From Nitrospira sp. (lineage in GTDB: Bacteria; Nitrospirota; Nitrospiria; Nitrospirales; Nitrospiraceae): DNA of 64,000 nt. Position 1 is the first letter of the stretch, and every line of letters starts with the position of its first letter. The translations under genes were made by a program, and so were the position numbers. The stretch spans positions 186,001 through 250,000 of the forward strand of contig JAFEBH010000011.1 in assembly GCA_018242765.1 (NCBI GenBank). The letters run 5' to 3'. This document shows positions 17,722-26,387 of the stretch, piece by piece. Under the pieces are notes generated by a model. It was not told where the DNA came from. It worked only from the letters and a program-made list of their open reading frames with translations, and searched no databases.

Positions 17722-18987
17722 ATGTCCACCCAACCGTCATCACAGGTGCCGGAATCGCATTCACGCAATGTGCGCGATGCTGATTTAGAAAGTCTGGCGA
17801 TTCAGCGCCCTCCAGCCCAACCCGCGCGATCCGGTGGAGGCCTCTTTCGATGGGTCGGGTTGATCGCAGTTCTGAGCCTGTTGGCCGCAGGCTGTTACTG
17901 GGCAGTCCTCGGATCGAAGCCGAAGGTCGAAGTAGGATCCCTAGTGCGCATGCCATCGAGCGGAGCGACGACGCTTGCCGCCACGGGGTATGTCGTGGCG
18001 CAACGACAGGCGTTGATCGCTTCCAAGGGGACGGGACGGCTGGAATATTTAGGTGTCAAGGTTGGGGACCGAGTGAAAGAAGGGCAGGTCATTGCCCGTT
18101 TGGAGCATTCGGATATCGATGCATTGGTCTTGCAAATGAAGGCGAGAATCAAGGTTGCCCAGGCGCAGCTCGGCGCAGCCGAGCCCGAATTGCAGGACGC
18201 AACGGCAAACTACGAACGAGCACAGGCTTTGCTGGAGAAGTCCTTTGTTACCAAGGCCGAGTACGATATGGCTGAGGCAAGGCTTCGTCGGGCTCGAGCG
18301 GCCGTACGATCAGCAGAAGCGGCGGTGGGTGCCGCAGAGGCTGAACTGCGTGCTGCGGAAGTGCAAAGAGAGAATACGAATATCAGAGCGCCGTTCGACG
18401 GGATTGTTGTAAAGAAGTTGGCGGAAGTGGGCGAAGTGGTCTCGCCCATGACGGCGACGGTTCGATCCGGCGGGTCCGTGGCGACCATTGTCGATCCGAC
18501 TTCCGTCGTGGTCGATGCCGAAGTGTCGGAATCCATGGTCTATCGAGTTCAAGCTGGACAGCCGGCCGAAATCCAGCTCGATTCCGTACCGGGACATCGG
18601 TACCGCGGAGAAGTAGTTCAGGTCATGCCCATCGCTGATAAGACCAAAGCGACGGTGTTAACCCGGGTGCGTCTTCTCGACCTTGATGAGCGAGTTCGTG
18701 TCGAGTTGAGCGCGAAGGTCATGTTCGATACCAGTTCCACTTCTCCGCGATTAGGTCCTGACGATTGGGGCGTTCCGGCAACCGCTGTCGTCACTCTGGA
18801 CCAGCGCAAGGTGGTGCTGGTTGTGCGGAATGGTGTGGCCACGGAAATTCCGATACAAACCGGCCAAACGGTCGGCACACTCACGCATGTGCATGGCCAA
18901 TTTTCGCCGACTGACGAAGTGATCGTCATGCCTCCGAACGATTTGCGTGCCGGAATGGCAGTCTCGGCTGTCAAGCTCGCGCTGTAG
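17722..18987 (+). CDS. Periplasmic adaptor (HlyD/MacA-like) of ABC exporter
   Basis: 421-residue membrane-fusion protein. A transmembrane helix spans about residues 43-62; then come a lipoyl-like half (LVRMPSSGATTLAATG), an Ala/Glu-rich coiled-coil hairpin (about 125-220), the second lipoyl half (NIRAPFDGIVVKKLAEVGE), and beta-barrel and membrane-proximal domains. It should bridge the inner-membrane ABC permeases to an outer-membrane channel, which is not encoded here. AGGAGG precedes the ATG. It is the first gene of a four-gene operon ending at 22037. Substrate unknown; neighbours suggest metal, haem or siderophore traffic. Confidence 0.85.
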   Translation: MSTQPSSQVPESHSRNVRDADLESLAIQRPPAQPARSGGGLFRWVGLIAVLSLLAAGCYWAVLGSKPKVEVGSLVRMPSSGATTLAATGYVVAQRQALIASKGTGRLEYLGVKVGDRVKEGQVIARLEHSDIDALVLQMKARIKVAQAQLGAAEPELQDATANYERAQALLEKSFVTKAEYDMAEARLRRARAAVRSAEAAVGAAEAELRAAEVQRENTNIRAPFDGIVVKKLAEVGEVVSPMTATVRSGGSVATIVDPTSVVVDAEVSESMVYRVQAGQPAEIQLDSVPGHRYRGEVVQVMPIADKTKATVLTRVRLLDLDERVRVELSAKVMFDTSSTSPRLGPDDWGVPATAVVTLDQRKVVLVVRNGVATEIPIQTGQTVGTLTHVHGQFSPTDEVIVMPPNDLRAGMAVSAVKLAL

Positions 18988-18998
18988 GAGCATCGGAT

Positions 18999-19682
18999 GT
19001 GAACGAGCCAGTCGTAAGTTTTCAGCATATTACTAAGGCGTATTACCGCGCAGGGCAAGAGGTCTCCGTTCTGCAGGACTTGTCGTTTACGATCCCGACG
19101 GGGACGTTCCTTGCCGTCATGGGTCCATCAGGATCGGGGAAAAGCACGCTTTTGAATCTCATGGCGGGGATCGATCGGCCGACGAGCGGGACGGTGATGG
19201 TCGCGGGCACGGCACTGGACGGATTGTCGGACAGCGCGATGGCGCGATGGCGTGCTCGGCATATCGGCTATGTGTTTCAATCCTATAATCTCATTCCGGT
19301 GCTGACGGCTGCCGAGAACGTTGAACTTCCATTATTGCTCACGCATCTGTCGAGGAGGGAACGGGCCGAGCATGTCAAGACAGCCCTGCGACTCGTGGGT
19401 TTACAAGATCGCATGGACCACTATCCACGGCAGCTTTCCGGTGGCCAGGAACAGCGGGTGGGGTTGGCCCGCGCCATCGTCGCGGATCCGACGGTGATTT
19501 TGGCCGATGAGCCGACGGGAAATCTGGATCGCGATTCAGCCGAGAATATTCTGACCCTCTTCGGTCGCCTGCACGCAGAATTGAGGAAGACGATCGTGAT
19601 GGTGACGCACGACCCTCGCGCAGCCGAGCGGGCGCAAGCGGTGAGGCATTTAGAAAAAGGTGTGCTGGAATCTCCATCATGA
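18999..19682 (+). CDS. ABC transporter ATPase (MacB/LolD type)
   Basis: 227-residue ATPase with Walker A GPSGSGKST, Q-loop FQSYNLIPVL, signature LSGGQEQR, Walker B VILADEPT and switch His in VTHDPRAAE. The combination is typical of the LolD/MacB class that energises FtsX-type permeases. It starts at GTG with GGAG upstream, 11 bases after the adaptor, and its stop overlaps the next gene by four bases (ATGA), so the products are made together. Confidence 0.9.
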   Translation: MNEPVVSFQHITKAYYRAGQEVSVLQDLSFTIPTGTFLAVMGPSGSGKSTLLNLMAGIDRPTSGTVMVAGTALDGLSDSAMARWRARHIGYVFQSYNLIPVLTAAENVELPLLLTHLSRRERAEHVKTALRLVGLQDRMDHYPRQLSGGQEQRVGLARAIVADPTVILADEPTGNLDRDSAENILTLFGRLHAELRKTIVMVTHDPRAAERAQAVRHLEKGVLESPS

Positions 19683-20845
19683 CATTGTGGCGCCTGATCG
19701 TCAGAAATACAAAGCGGCGACCCTTGCGAAGCAGTTTGGCGGTCGGGGGGTTGGCCATGGTGGTGTTGGCTTTTGGGCTGGTGTGTCTCACGCTCAGTCA
19801 ATGGCAAGCCGCGACGAGTGAGACGACCAAGAACCGGCTGGTGACCGTGCATGCCATGGCAGAATCGCTCCGGTTGCCGCTTGCCTACAAAGATCGGATA
19901 GCCGTCTTGCCCGGTGTACAGTCGGTGCACTATGGCGTGTGGGTCGGTGGAATTTATAAAGATCCCAAGCAGACGTTCGGCACCTTCGCCGAACCGGCGG
20001 TGACGCTGTTGTCGACCTATCCGGAAATTGTCCTCTCGGAGGAGCATCGGTTGGCCTTCATTCGCGATCGACGAAGCTGCATCGTAGGAAACAAATTGGC
20101 GGAGCGCTATGGCTGGAAACTCGGGGATGTGATTCCGCTGACCGGCGTGGCTTATAGCGGGCAGTGGGAGTTCATCGTGCGTGGAATTTATGAGAGCACC
20201 AATACGAAGGTTTTCTCGGATCAAGAGATGTATTTCCACTGGGAATATCTCAACGAGCAGCTCAAGACGACGGAACCCGACCGCGCCGATCAAGTAGGTT
20301 GGTTTGTCATTCGTGCGGACTTGAAGAACGGAGCATCGATGGTAGCCACTGTCATCGATGCGGCATTTTCGAATTCTGTCGCTGAAACACGCACACAGCT
20401 CGAACAAGCCTACATAGCGGGCTGGATCGCACGATCCAGTGCTCTGTTGCATGGATTGGAAGCCGTCTCCGCATGCATGAATGTGATCGCCCTCCTTGTG
20501 TTGGCCAACGTCCTGACGATGTCCATACGTGAACGGACCAAAGAGTATGGTGTATTGAAGACGATCGGGTTCCGGACTCGACATTTCTGTGTGCTGATCC
20601 TCGGAGAATCTTTATTGCTGGCATTAGCGGGAGGTCTAGTCGGCTTGGGTCTGCTGGTCCCAGCATCGTACCTGTATGCGCTCATGGTGGGCTTTGACGG
20701 CTATGTGCCGACTTATGAGATCACCGGTGAAACGATTTGGCTCTGTTCCGGCATGATGGCCGCCGTGGGCATTCTCGCCTCGGTGTGGCCCATCATGAGG
20801 ATCTCGCGAATGTCCGTGCTGAAAGGATTGCATCACATCGGTTAG
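19679..20845 (+). CDS. FtsX/MacB-type ABC permease 1
   Basis: 388-residue permease: N-terminal helix (about 17-40), a large periplasmic MacB-like domain, and three C-terminal helices (about 262-285, 310-335, 350-375) with the family block VLKTIGFRTRHF. It overlaps the ATPase gene by four bases. Its periplasmic domain is distinct from that of the next permease, pointing to a heterodimeric exporter. Confidence 0.85.
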   Translation: MTLWRLIVRNTKRRPLRSSLAVGGLAMVVLAFGLVCLTLSQWQAATSETTKNRLVTVHAMAESLRLPLAYKDRIAVLPGVQSVHYGVWVGGIYKDPKQTFGTFAEPAVTLLSTYPEIVLSEEHRLAFIRDRRSCIVGNKLAERYGWKLGDVIPLTGVAYSGQWEFIVRGIYESTNTKVFSDQEMYFHWEYLNEQLKTTEPDRADQVGWFVIRADLKNGASMVATVIDAAFSNSVAETRTQLEQAYIAGWIARSSALLHGLEAVSACMNVIALLVLANVLTMSIRERTKEYGVLKTIGFRTRHFCVLILGESLLLALAGGLVGLGLLVPASYLYALMVGFDGYVPTYEITGETIWLCSGMMAAVGILASVWPIMRISRMSVLKGLHHIG

Positions 20846-20864
20846 CCTCGGGCAGGGTGCATGA

Positions 20865-22037
20865 ATGATTTTGTCGGCTTCATACACGATGAAAAATCTG
20901 TGGGCTCGTCGTGTAACAGCGGGACTCACTGTCATTGGGTTGGGCCTGGTCGTATTTGTGTTTCTGGGCGTCTTGATGCTGGCCCACGGGTTGGAGCATA
21001 CCCTTACCAGTACGGGCGATCCCAACAATGCGATTATTCTGAGAAAGGGGGCGCTTTCGGAAATCGACAGCCAGGTTTCACGCGAGCACACGAAGGTGCT
21101 CGCTTCAGAGCCGGAGGTACGTCTGGCCGACGATGGACGCACTCTGGCTGTGAACGAATTGGGGCTTCAGCTCACACTCGTGAAGCCGGGCACCAACAGT
21201 CTGGCCAGTCTTGTGTTGCGAGGAACGTCTCACGAGTCACTGCTCGTGAGACCAAAGGTCCGATTGACACACGGTCGTCTGTGGGCGCCCGGTACTACGG
21301 AGGTTATCGTCGGTAAGCAGGTCGCTGCGCAGTTTCCCATGGCAAGCCTCGGTCGGTCTCTTCGCTTTGGCCAGCGAGAATGGACAGTGGTCGGCATTTT
21401 TGAAGCCGATGGCAGCGGGTTCGAATCGGAAGTATGGGGCGATGTCGAGCAATTCATGATGACCTTCCATCGAACGGCATTCACCTCGATGACGGTCCGC
21501 CTGACAAACCCCACCTTGCTGGGTCCATTCAAGGGCCGCATCGAAGAGGATCCACGTTTTCGCGTGACGGTGAGGCGCGAACCGGAGTTCTATGAGGAAA
21601 AAGCCAAGACTCTCGCGCGGATGATCCGTGTCACCGGCCTTTTCCTCACGTCAGTGTTCAGTGTTGGTGCCGTCTTGGGGGCCACCATGACCATGTCGGC
21701 TTCCGTCGCCCAGCGGACGACGGAAATTGGCACCTTACGGACATTGGGGTTTACGCGGCGTGAAATTCTTCAGGCGTTTCTCACAGAATCTGCAGGGTTG
21801 GGTCTTATCGGTGGAGTGATCGGGGTGATCGCAGCCTCCGGGCTTCAGTTCGTGACGGTCTCCACCTTGAATATGGATTCCATGTCCGAACTCGCGTTTC
21901 GGTTTCGCTTGACGTCACTGATGATCGTGCAGGGGGTGGGATTTGCCTTGATCATGAGTGTGGTCGCAGGGTTTTTTCCAGCTGCTCGCGCGGCAAGTCT
22001 GGACATCGTGCAGGCATTGGGCGAACGCACTATCTAG
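20865..22037 (+). CDS. FtsX/MacB-type ABC permease 2
   Basis: 390-residue second permease with the same layout: N-terminal helix (about 18-40), periplasmic domain, and C-terminal helices with the block GTLRTLGFTRREIL. It lies 19 bases after permease 1 and completes the operon adaptor-ATPase-permease-permease. An ATG eight residues further in is an alternative start. Confidence 0.85.
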   Translation: MILSASYTMKNLWARRVTAGLTVIGLGLVVFVFLGVLMLAHGLEHTLTSTGDPNNAIILRKGALSEIDSQVSREHTKVLASEPEVRLADDGRTLAVNELGLQLTLVKPGTNSLASLVLRGTSHESLLVRPKVRLTHGRLWAPGTTEVIVGKQVAAQFPMASLGRSLRFGQREWTVVGIFEADGSGFESEVWGDVEQFMMTFHRTAFTSMTVRLTNPTLLGPFKGRIEEDPRFRVTVRREPEFYEEKAKTLARMIRVTGLFLTSVFSVGAVLGATMTMSASVAQRTTEIGTLRTLGFTRREILQAFLTESAGLGLIGGVIGVIAASGLQFVTVSTLNMDSMSELAFRFRLTSLMIVQGVGFALIMSVVAGFFPAARAASLDIVQALGERTI

Positions 22038-22162
22038 TGGAGAAATTGTTTTGGCGTGGGGAATATGATGAAAGAGGGTGAAAGATTGTGTAGCAACCTG
22101 AGCATCCGTCGGTGGACGCAAAACAGGAAATCGCGTATGTATAGAGCGTGAAAAGAAATACT

Positions 22163-22492
22163 ATGACGGCTCATCGGTTCGCTTATCCAGGCAGTTCGGT
22201 CGCGTGTTTGACGGTCGTTGTGTATCTGGCGCTGATTATGCTCGCCGCCGGCTGTGCCTCTATGCCAGTCCCGCAGCCTGGAGCCCATCACCATTCCACG
22301 GACTCCACGCATTCTCCTCTCTGTGCATTGTCCTGTCAGATGATCTCACAGAGCGGGCCAGCCACATCGGCGCCTACCGTGACGGTCAGTTTCATTGCCG
22401 TCTCGACGGCGGCATCTTTCATTCGTTCACACTCACCTTCTCCCTCCGTTTTACGACCCTCTCGCGCTCCACCCATATTCACGCTCGCGTGA
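22163..22492 (+). CDS. Small His/Cys-rich lipoprotein-like protein, RAPP-ending (member 3)
   Basis: 109-residue protein with a lipobox-like signal sequence (LAAGC, Cys near residue 30), then HHHSTDSTHSPLCALSCQMISQ and a C-terminal SRAPP. It aligns loosely with the two RGPP proteins at 13022 and 17078: His pair, S/N/T-P-L, four residues, Cys, and Gln four residues later. It is likely a divergent member, here placed after the exporter operon. The ribosome site is weak, so the start is uncertain. Metal binding is inferred from composition. Confidence 0.5.
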   Translation: MTAHRFAYPGSSVACLTVVVYLALIMLAAGCASMPVPQPGAHHHSTDSTHSPLCALSCQMISQSGPATSAPTVTVSFIAVSTAASFIRSHSPSPSVLRPSRAPPIFTLA

Positions 22493-23233
22493 TTCAAGCA
22501 GGGAGCGTTCCTCGATGGTTGTCGTGCAGACTGCCGATCCATCGATTCCGCTCGTAGAGATTGTTTGACCGCATCCTGTCTGAATCATCCTGGTCCGTCT
22601 GTCCATGCATTGGAACAATGAGTGATATTCCGAGAGCGGTGGCCCGCCACTCTCGGTCCGACCAGAGCGGGGGCTTCTTACTCCCATTCGAAGCCTCGCT
22701 CTGGTTCCCTATATCTGATTTGGGAAGGTGAAGTCATTCTGAATTCGTCGTGGTTACGTTCAGAGTTGTTGAGCTATTGATGTCCGGGTCGAGCTGCCCC
22801 TCACTCGGACCGACCCGGGGCGCAGGCACCTCCGTCAGCCTCCGCCCCGGCTCCTCCATCTCGAAAGTGGCGGAGCGAAATATGATCCGCCTGGAATAAT
22901 CAGATGGGAGATGCGGACTGTCTCAGCCGAGAGGGGGTAGCTGGCTATCCAGATAACACGGAGCGAGAAACGATGAAGGAAACAGGCCCGGCAGTTGCGC
23001 ACTCTTCTTCCGGACCTGCCTGGGGAGTCGGAGGTGGCCTCCTGCCGACTCCCTGGCCCTTCGGGGTACAGATAGAGCGGAGTCCCATGATAGACGATGT
23101 CCGTCGTACACCTAGGTGCCGCTAAGAAGCCTGAGTCAGCCTCGATCCTAGGAAGTTCTGAATACTGATGCATTTCTCGAAGGTGTAGACTCGCAAATAC
23201 AACAAAGATTGATCCTACAAACAAGGAGGGGGT
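22493..23233. other. Gene-free region with three strong hairpins
   Basis: About 740 bases with no supportable gene. Three imperfect to near-perfect stem-loops stand out: 22630-22656 (CCGAGAG/CTCTCGG), 22662-22704 (CCAGAGCG/CGCTCTGG with GCTTC/GAAGC inside) and 23022-23054 (GGGAGTCGG/CCGACTCCC). They could be successive transcription stops after the exporter region, or decayed repeat elements. Confidence 0.4.
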
Positions 23234-23530
23234 ATGAGCAGAATGAACGGTGTCGTGGTTGCAGTTGCGGTATGTGGGTTGCTCGCGGGAGGGGGGGCGG
23301 GGTTAGTATTCGCGGGTGAAGGTGGGCATGTGAAGGAAGTGATTAAGCATGCCAAAGAGGGAATTGCGCACGAAAAGGAAGCCATCAAGCATTTGGAAGA
23401 AGCCATTCAGGTTAGTGACAATGTCCACGCCAAGGAAGCGCTTGAGCATGCGAAGGAATCGATGAAGCATGCTGAGGAATCGCTGGCACATGCCGAGGAA
23501 GCTCAGCATCATCCGGCGAAAAAGAAATAG
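23234..23530 (+). CDS. smbP: Small metal-binding protein, SmbP type
   Basis: 98-residue periplasmic protein: signal peptide about 1-27, then an all-helical Ala/Glu/Lys/His mature part with heptad-like repeats (HAKEGIAHEKEAIKHLEEA, HAKEALEHAKESMKHAEES). That is the pattern of SmbP, first described in the ammonia oxidiser Nitrosomonas europaea, which binds several copper ions or other divalent metals. A strong AGGAGGGGG ribosome site and a 16-bp terminator-like hairpin suggest a single-gene, well-expressed unit. A copper-buffering role fits the copper genes downstream. Confidence 0.8.
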   Translation: MSRMNGVVVAVAVCGLLAGGGAGLVFAGEGGHVKEVIKHAKEGIAHEKEAIKHLEEAIQVSDNVHAKEALEHAKESMKHAEESLAHAEEAQHHPAKKK

Positions 23531-23552
23531 GCCTACGAACCATACCGTCCCA

Positions 23553-23592
23553 CGGAGCGAAGAACTGCGCTGAGCTGCAGTTCTTCGCTCCG
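23553..23592 (+). terminator. Strong terminator-like hairpin after smbP
   Basis: Perfect 16-bp arms: CGGAGCGAAGAACTGC (23553-23568) and its complement at 23577-23592, with an 8-base loop. No T-run is present, so it may act as an mRNA stabiliser or a bidirectional stop before the convergent gene ending at 23710. Confidence 0.6.
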
Positions 23593-23709
23593 TACTCCAG
23601 GCTTCTCTCGCTGTAGAAAACCAGATGGGCCATGTCGGTCACCCAAGACACAGGTTGCCCAATGCATTCCGTGTCCGATTGTCCACTATCACAGACATCC
23701 GCTGTGAGC

Positions 23710-24429
23710 TTAGCTGTTCTTGAGGTAGGCTCTTGCGAGCGCGTCTTTGATCGCGGCCCGGACGTTGTTGCTTCCCTCTTCGATATTGCTCTGCATCGCG
23801 GCCCGCGCACCGGGGCCATTGTGGGCCATGATCCGATCCACAATCTCCAGATGTTGACGGCAGGTCTGTTCCGCACGGGTTCGGTTCTCGAAATCAAGCA
23901 GCCGAAACAGGGTCAATCGTTCATTGATAGAGCGGAGGTTCCGCAGGAGAGACTTGTTTCCTAAGATGCGGGCCAAAGTATCATGAAAGAGTGTGTCGAG
24001 TATGGCGAACTCCTCCGGTCGTTTGGCTGGTTCGTTGAGGAGTTCCATCCAAGTGTGCCGGAGATCCTCCAGCTCGGTCTTGTGGTGTGTCGGCAAATCC
24101 TCGCCGGCTAAGCGTTCGACTGTATAGAGTTCCAGCGCCTGTCGTACGCCGTATAATTCCTCGACTTCTTCGACGGTGTGTTGCCTGACGACATAACTTC
24201 GATTAGGCAATCGTTTAAGGAAGCCTTCGGAGGCCAGGACTCGGAGGACTTCTCGAATGGGGCTCCGACTCACACGAAATCGTTTGCACAGTTCTTCTTC
24301 GGTCAGCCGATGTTCCGGCGGATAGTGCCAGTGGACGATTTCTTCTTTGATCGTTGCCACGATCGACGAACTGAGGTTGGAGGAGGCCGCTTTTTCTTTT
24401 GGATCTATCTTATGGATCATCTTCTTCAT
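23710..24429 (-). CDS. GntR/FadR-family transcription regulator (FCD domain)
   Basis: 239-residue regulator: N-terminal GntR winged helix (about 22-85; RLTEEELCKRFRVSRSPIRE, then VLASEGFLKRL) and a helical FCD ligand domain (about 95-220) with the metal-site type residues D, H, H of this class (LDTLFHDTL, QHLEIVD). FadR/GntR proteins respond to organic acids or other small ligands. No target is visible; it lies downstream of the slp-like gene on the same strand. The ATG at 24429 was chosen; its ribosome site is weak and 24420 is an alternative. Confidence 0.8.
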   Translation of the reverse strand: MKKMIHKIDPKEKAASSNLSSSIVATIKEEIVHWHYPPEHRLTEEELCKRFRVSRSPIREVLRVLASEGFLKRLPNRSYVVRQHTVEEVEELYGVRQALELYTVERLAGEDLPTHHKTELEDLRHTWMELLNEPAKRPEEFAILDTLFHDTLARILGNKSLLRNLRSINERLTLFRLLDFENRTRAEQTCRQHLEIVDRIMAHNGPGARAAMQSNIEEGSNNVRAAIKDALARAYLKNS

Positions 24430-24530
24430 TGTCCGTTTATCACCGTTACGTAGACACAAGGGTGGGATCCTGGCGTTCAATGACCGATTGGGAACAGCGG
24501 TTCGCCTTTCTCACCTGCCACCTCTCTTCA

Positions 24531-25073
24531 TTACCAATAATAAGGCCAAGGATGCCAATAGGGAGACCAGTAGGGTCCCCAAGAGGGGCCAGGGCCGAGA
24601 GGCCGGCGAATGCGCGGAGGCTCGTCATCCTGTTCGCTCCAGACACGCAGGCTGGTGACATGCACGAGCGGGTAGGTATATTCCATTTCATCGAGCGGCA
24701 ACGCTACGGAACCAGCCATTTCACCCGTTACGGTGATGAACGTGCCGGCAGGGATTGTTGCGGGGTCAAGGAATTCCTCCCGTAGTGCGACAAACCGGCC
24801 TTGGGATGTGGTGAGATCGGGGGTTGGTTCCAGGGAGGCAGCCAATGGCAATTGGAGGATTTCAATTCTGGTCCCCTCTTTGAGTCGGCGCGCTCCGAGT
24901 ACTTTACCACCGAATGTCACGGGTTGTCCGGTGTAAGCTTCGGGGGCGGCTTTCACTTGTCCAAAGGTCGGCGGAGGTGGGCCTGATGGGATGGTTTCGT
25001 TCTGACCTCCGGTCAGGGCACAGCCGGAGAGGATGAGCGCAGAACTTAGGCTTGCAGCGAGGAGTCGGTTCAT
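24531..25073 (-). CDS. slp: Slp-family outer-membrane lipoprotein
   Basis: 180-residue lipoprotein: signal sequence with lipobox LSGC (Cys18), then an Slp-like domain (PEAYTGQPVTFGGKVLGAR, TRIEILQLPL, GRFVALREEFLDP, FITVTGEMAG). The tail is rich in Pro/Trp/Tyr (PYWSPYWHPWPYYW). Slp proteins are outer-membrane lipoproteins induced by starvation or stress. No ribosome site precedes the ATG, and a TATAAT box lies so close that a leaderless mRNA is possible. It is divergent from the DsbA-like gene. Confidence 0.8.
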   Translation of the reverse strand: MNRLLAASLSSALILSGCALTGGQNETIPSGPPPPTFGQVKAAPEAYTGQPVTFGGKVLGARRLKEGTRIEILQLPLAASLEPTPDLTTSQGRFVALREEFLDPATIPAGTFITVTGEMAGSVALPLDEMEYTYPLVHVTSLRVWSEQDDEPPRIRRPLGPGPSWGPYWSPYWHPWPYYW

Positions 25074-25080
25074 AAAATCA

Positions 25081-25087
25081 ATTATAA
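25081..25087 (-). promoter_or_regulatory. -10 box of slp-like gene
   Basis: On the minus strand TTATAAT, with TGGAGA 17 bases upstream (a partial -35). A start about 7 bases downstream would fall almost on the ATG at 25073, which itself lacks a ribosome site. Confidence 0.4.
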
Positions 25088-25114
25088 CAAAGCACACAGA
25101 GGCTCTCCATCCGC

Positions 25115-25120
25115 TATAAT
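25115..25120 (+). promoter_or_regulatory. -10 box of DsbA-like/ECF operon
   Basis: TATAAT, 37 bases before the ATG at 25157; the -35 region is poor, so an activator or another sigma factor may be needed. Confidence 0.4.
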
Positions 25121-25156
25121 GGTCCTCGCCTAGTTAATCTGAGAAAGGAGTAGGAA

Positions 25157-25813
25157 ATGAAGAGTCGAATGATGTCGAGGTGGACGGCGGCGATCTGGGT
25201 GATGGGAGTGGTGGGACTGTTGCTTACTCCAGTCGTCGTACTGGCAACCAAGCCAGAGCTGAAGGGGAAATTCGAGATTCTCAAGGATGAGACGTCCACC
25301 CATCAACCGGGGAAAGTCAAAGTCATCGAGTTTGCGGATTTCTATTGCCCGCATTGCCATCACTTCGAAGAGACGGGGGTTCCCCTGCTCATGAAAGAAT
25401 TCGGGAATAGGGTTGAAATTACAATGGTCGGGTTTCCGGTCATCCCGGGGAAGCTGCCGACTCCCTTTGATATGTACGAGCAGGCCAAGATGATGGGGAA
25501 AGGCGATCAGATGAAAGCCGTCTTGTTTCGCACCATTCACAAAGAAAAACTCGATGGGGTGTTGGATCGCTCGATCCGCTCCCTGTTGATCAAGGAAGTT
25601 GGTTTGGACGTGGAAACATTCGAAGCCGGGATGGAAAGCGGAAAGCCGGCCAGGTTGTTTGAAGCGGGGCGCCGGTGGGGTGAACGGGTCAAGGTGTCGT
25701 CGACGCCCTCAATCTTGTTGGACGGGAACATTAAGGTCGATGGAGCCAATATGACGCCGGAGAACGTCCTTACGATTATCCGAAGTATTCTCGAAGCGGA
25801 TGCCAAGAAGTGA
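25157..25813 (+). CDS. DsbA-family periplasmic thiol oxidoreductase
   Basis: 218-residue exported thioredoxin-fold protein: signal or anchor segment about 8-31, catalytic FYCPHCHHF (CPHC as in DsbA) near residue 65, a helical insertion (about 95-165), and the cis-Pro loop SSTPSILLDG. It should introduce or shuffle disulfides in the periplasm. A strong AAAGGAG site precedes the ATG. It is 16 bases before the cysteine-tailed ECF sigma factor, implying joint control, and copper-stress repair of protein thiols is a reasonable inferred role. Confidence 0.85.
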   Translation: MKSRMMSRWTAAIWVMGVVGLLLTPVVVLATKPELKGKFEILKDETSTHQPGKVKVIEFADFYCPHCHHFEETGVPLLMKEFGNRVEITMVGFPVIPGKLPTPFDMYEQAKMMGKGDQMKAVLFRTIHKEKLDGVLDRSIRSLLIKEVGLDVETFEAGMESGKPARLFEAGRRWGERVKVSSTPSILLDGNIKVDGANMTPENVLTIIRSILEADAKK

Positions 25814-25829
25814 TGGGTGATGACTTGTG

Positions 25830-26387
25830 ATGGCGGAGGATAAAGCACACGAGATCATTCGACGCCTTCTGGAGCACGAATCAGCCTTCAGGCAGTTTGT
25901 CCGCCGTCGAGTCGGCGAGGAAGGTATCGCAGAAGATATCCTGCAACAAAGCTTTACCAGAGCGGTCGAACACGCTCACTCGTTGAATAACGAGCAAAGT
26001 GCGTTGGCCTGGTTCTATCAAATCCTCCGCCATACCGTGGCGGAATATTACCGGTCCCATGGAGCTGAGACTCGTCGGAATGAAGCCTTCCTACAGGAAT
26101 TGACTGTTTCGGGCAATCATCAGGAGCCGCCACCGGATGAGGTCAAGACTACTGCGTGCGTCTGCCTTCATGATCTCCTTCCCGGTCTCCATCGAAATTA
26201 TGCGGAACTCATCAAGCGCATCGATCTCAACGGCGAATCGCCGGCACAGGTTGCGAAAGAGCTGAAAATATCACGCAATAACCTCACGGTTCGCCTTCAC
26301 AGAGCCCGCCAATCCTTACGGGTCTCCCTCGAAGCCGCGTGCGGGATTTGTAGTAAACATGGCTGTCTTAACTGTGCCTGCAGCTAA
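25830..26387 (+). CDS. ECF sigma factor with cysteine-rich tail (CorE-like)
   Basis: 185-residue ECF sigma-70 factor: sigma-2 (about 10-80; GIAEDILQQSFTRA, ALAWFYQILRHTVAEYYR) and sigma-4 (about 110-165; YAELIKRIDLNGESPAQVAKEL, NNLTVRLHRARQSL). It ends in a cysteine cluster, CGICSKHGCLNCACS (five Cys), and has another CVC in the linker. CorE-type sigma factors carry such a C-terminal domain and use it to sense copper directly, without an anti-sigma. The copper ATPase follows at 26749, which supports this. The frame ends at a TAA belonging to a repeat element that begins immediately after. Confidence 0.75.
   Translation: MAEDKAHEIIRRLLEHESAFRQFVRRRVGEEGIAEDILQQSFTRAVEHAHSLNNEQSALAWFYQILRHTVAEYYRSHGAETRRNEAFLQELTVSGNHQEPPPDEVKTTACVCLHDLLPGLHRNYAELIKRIDLNGESPAQVAKELKISRNNLTVRLHRARQSLRVSLEAACGICSKHGCLNCACS

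Noticed and set aside
21416..21440. GTTCGAATC resembling a tRNA T-arm
   Set aside because: Inside a permease gene with no acceptor or anticodon arms around it.
22835..23224. Minus-strand frame upstream of smbP
   Set aside because: Spans strong hairpins, has no ribosome site and no protein pattern.
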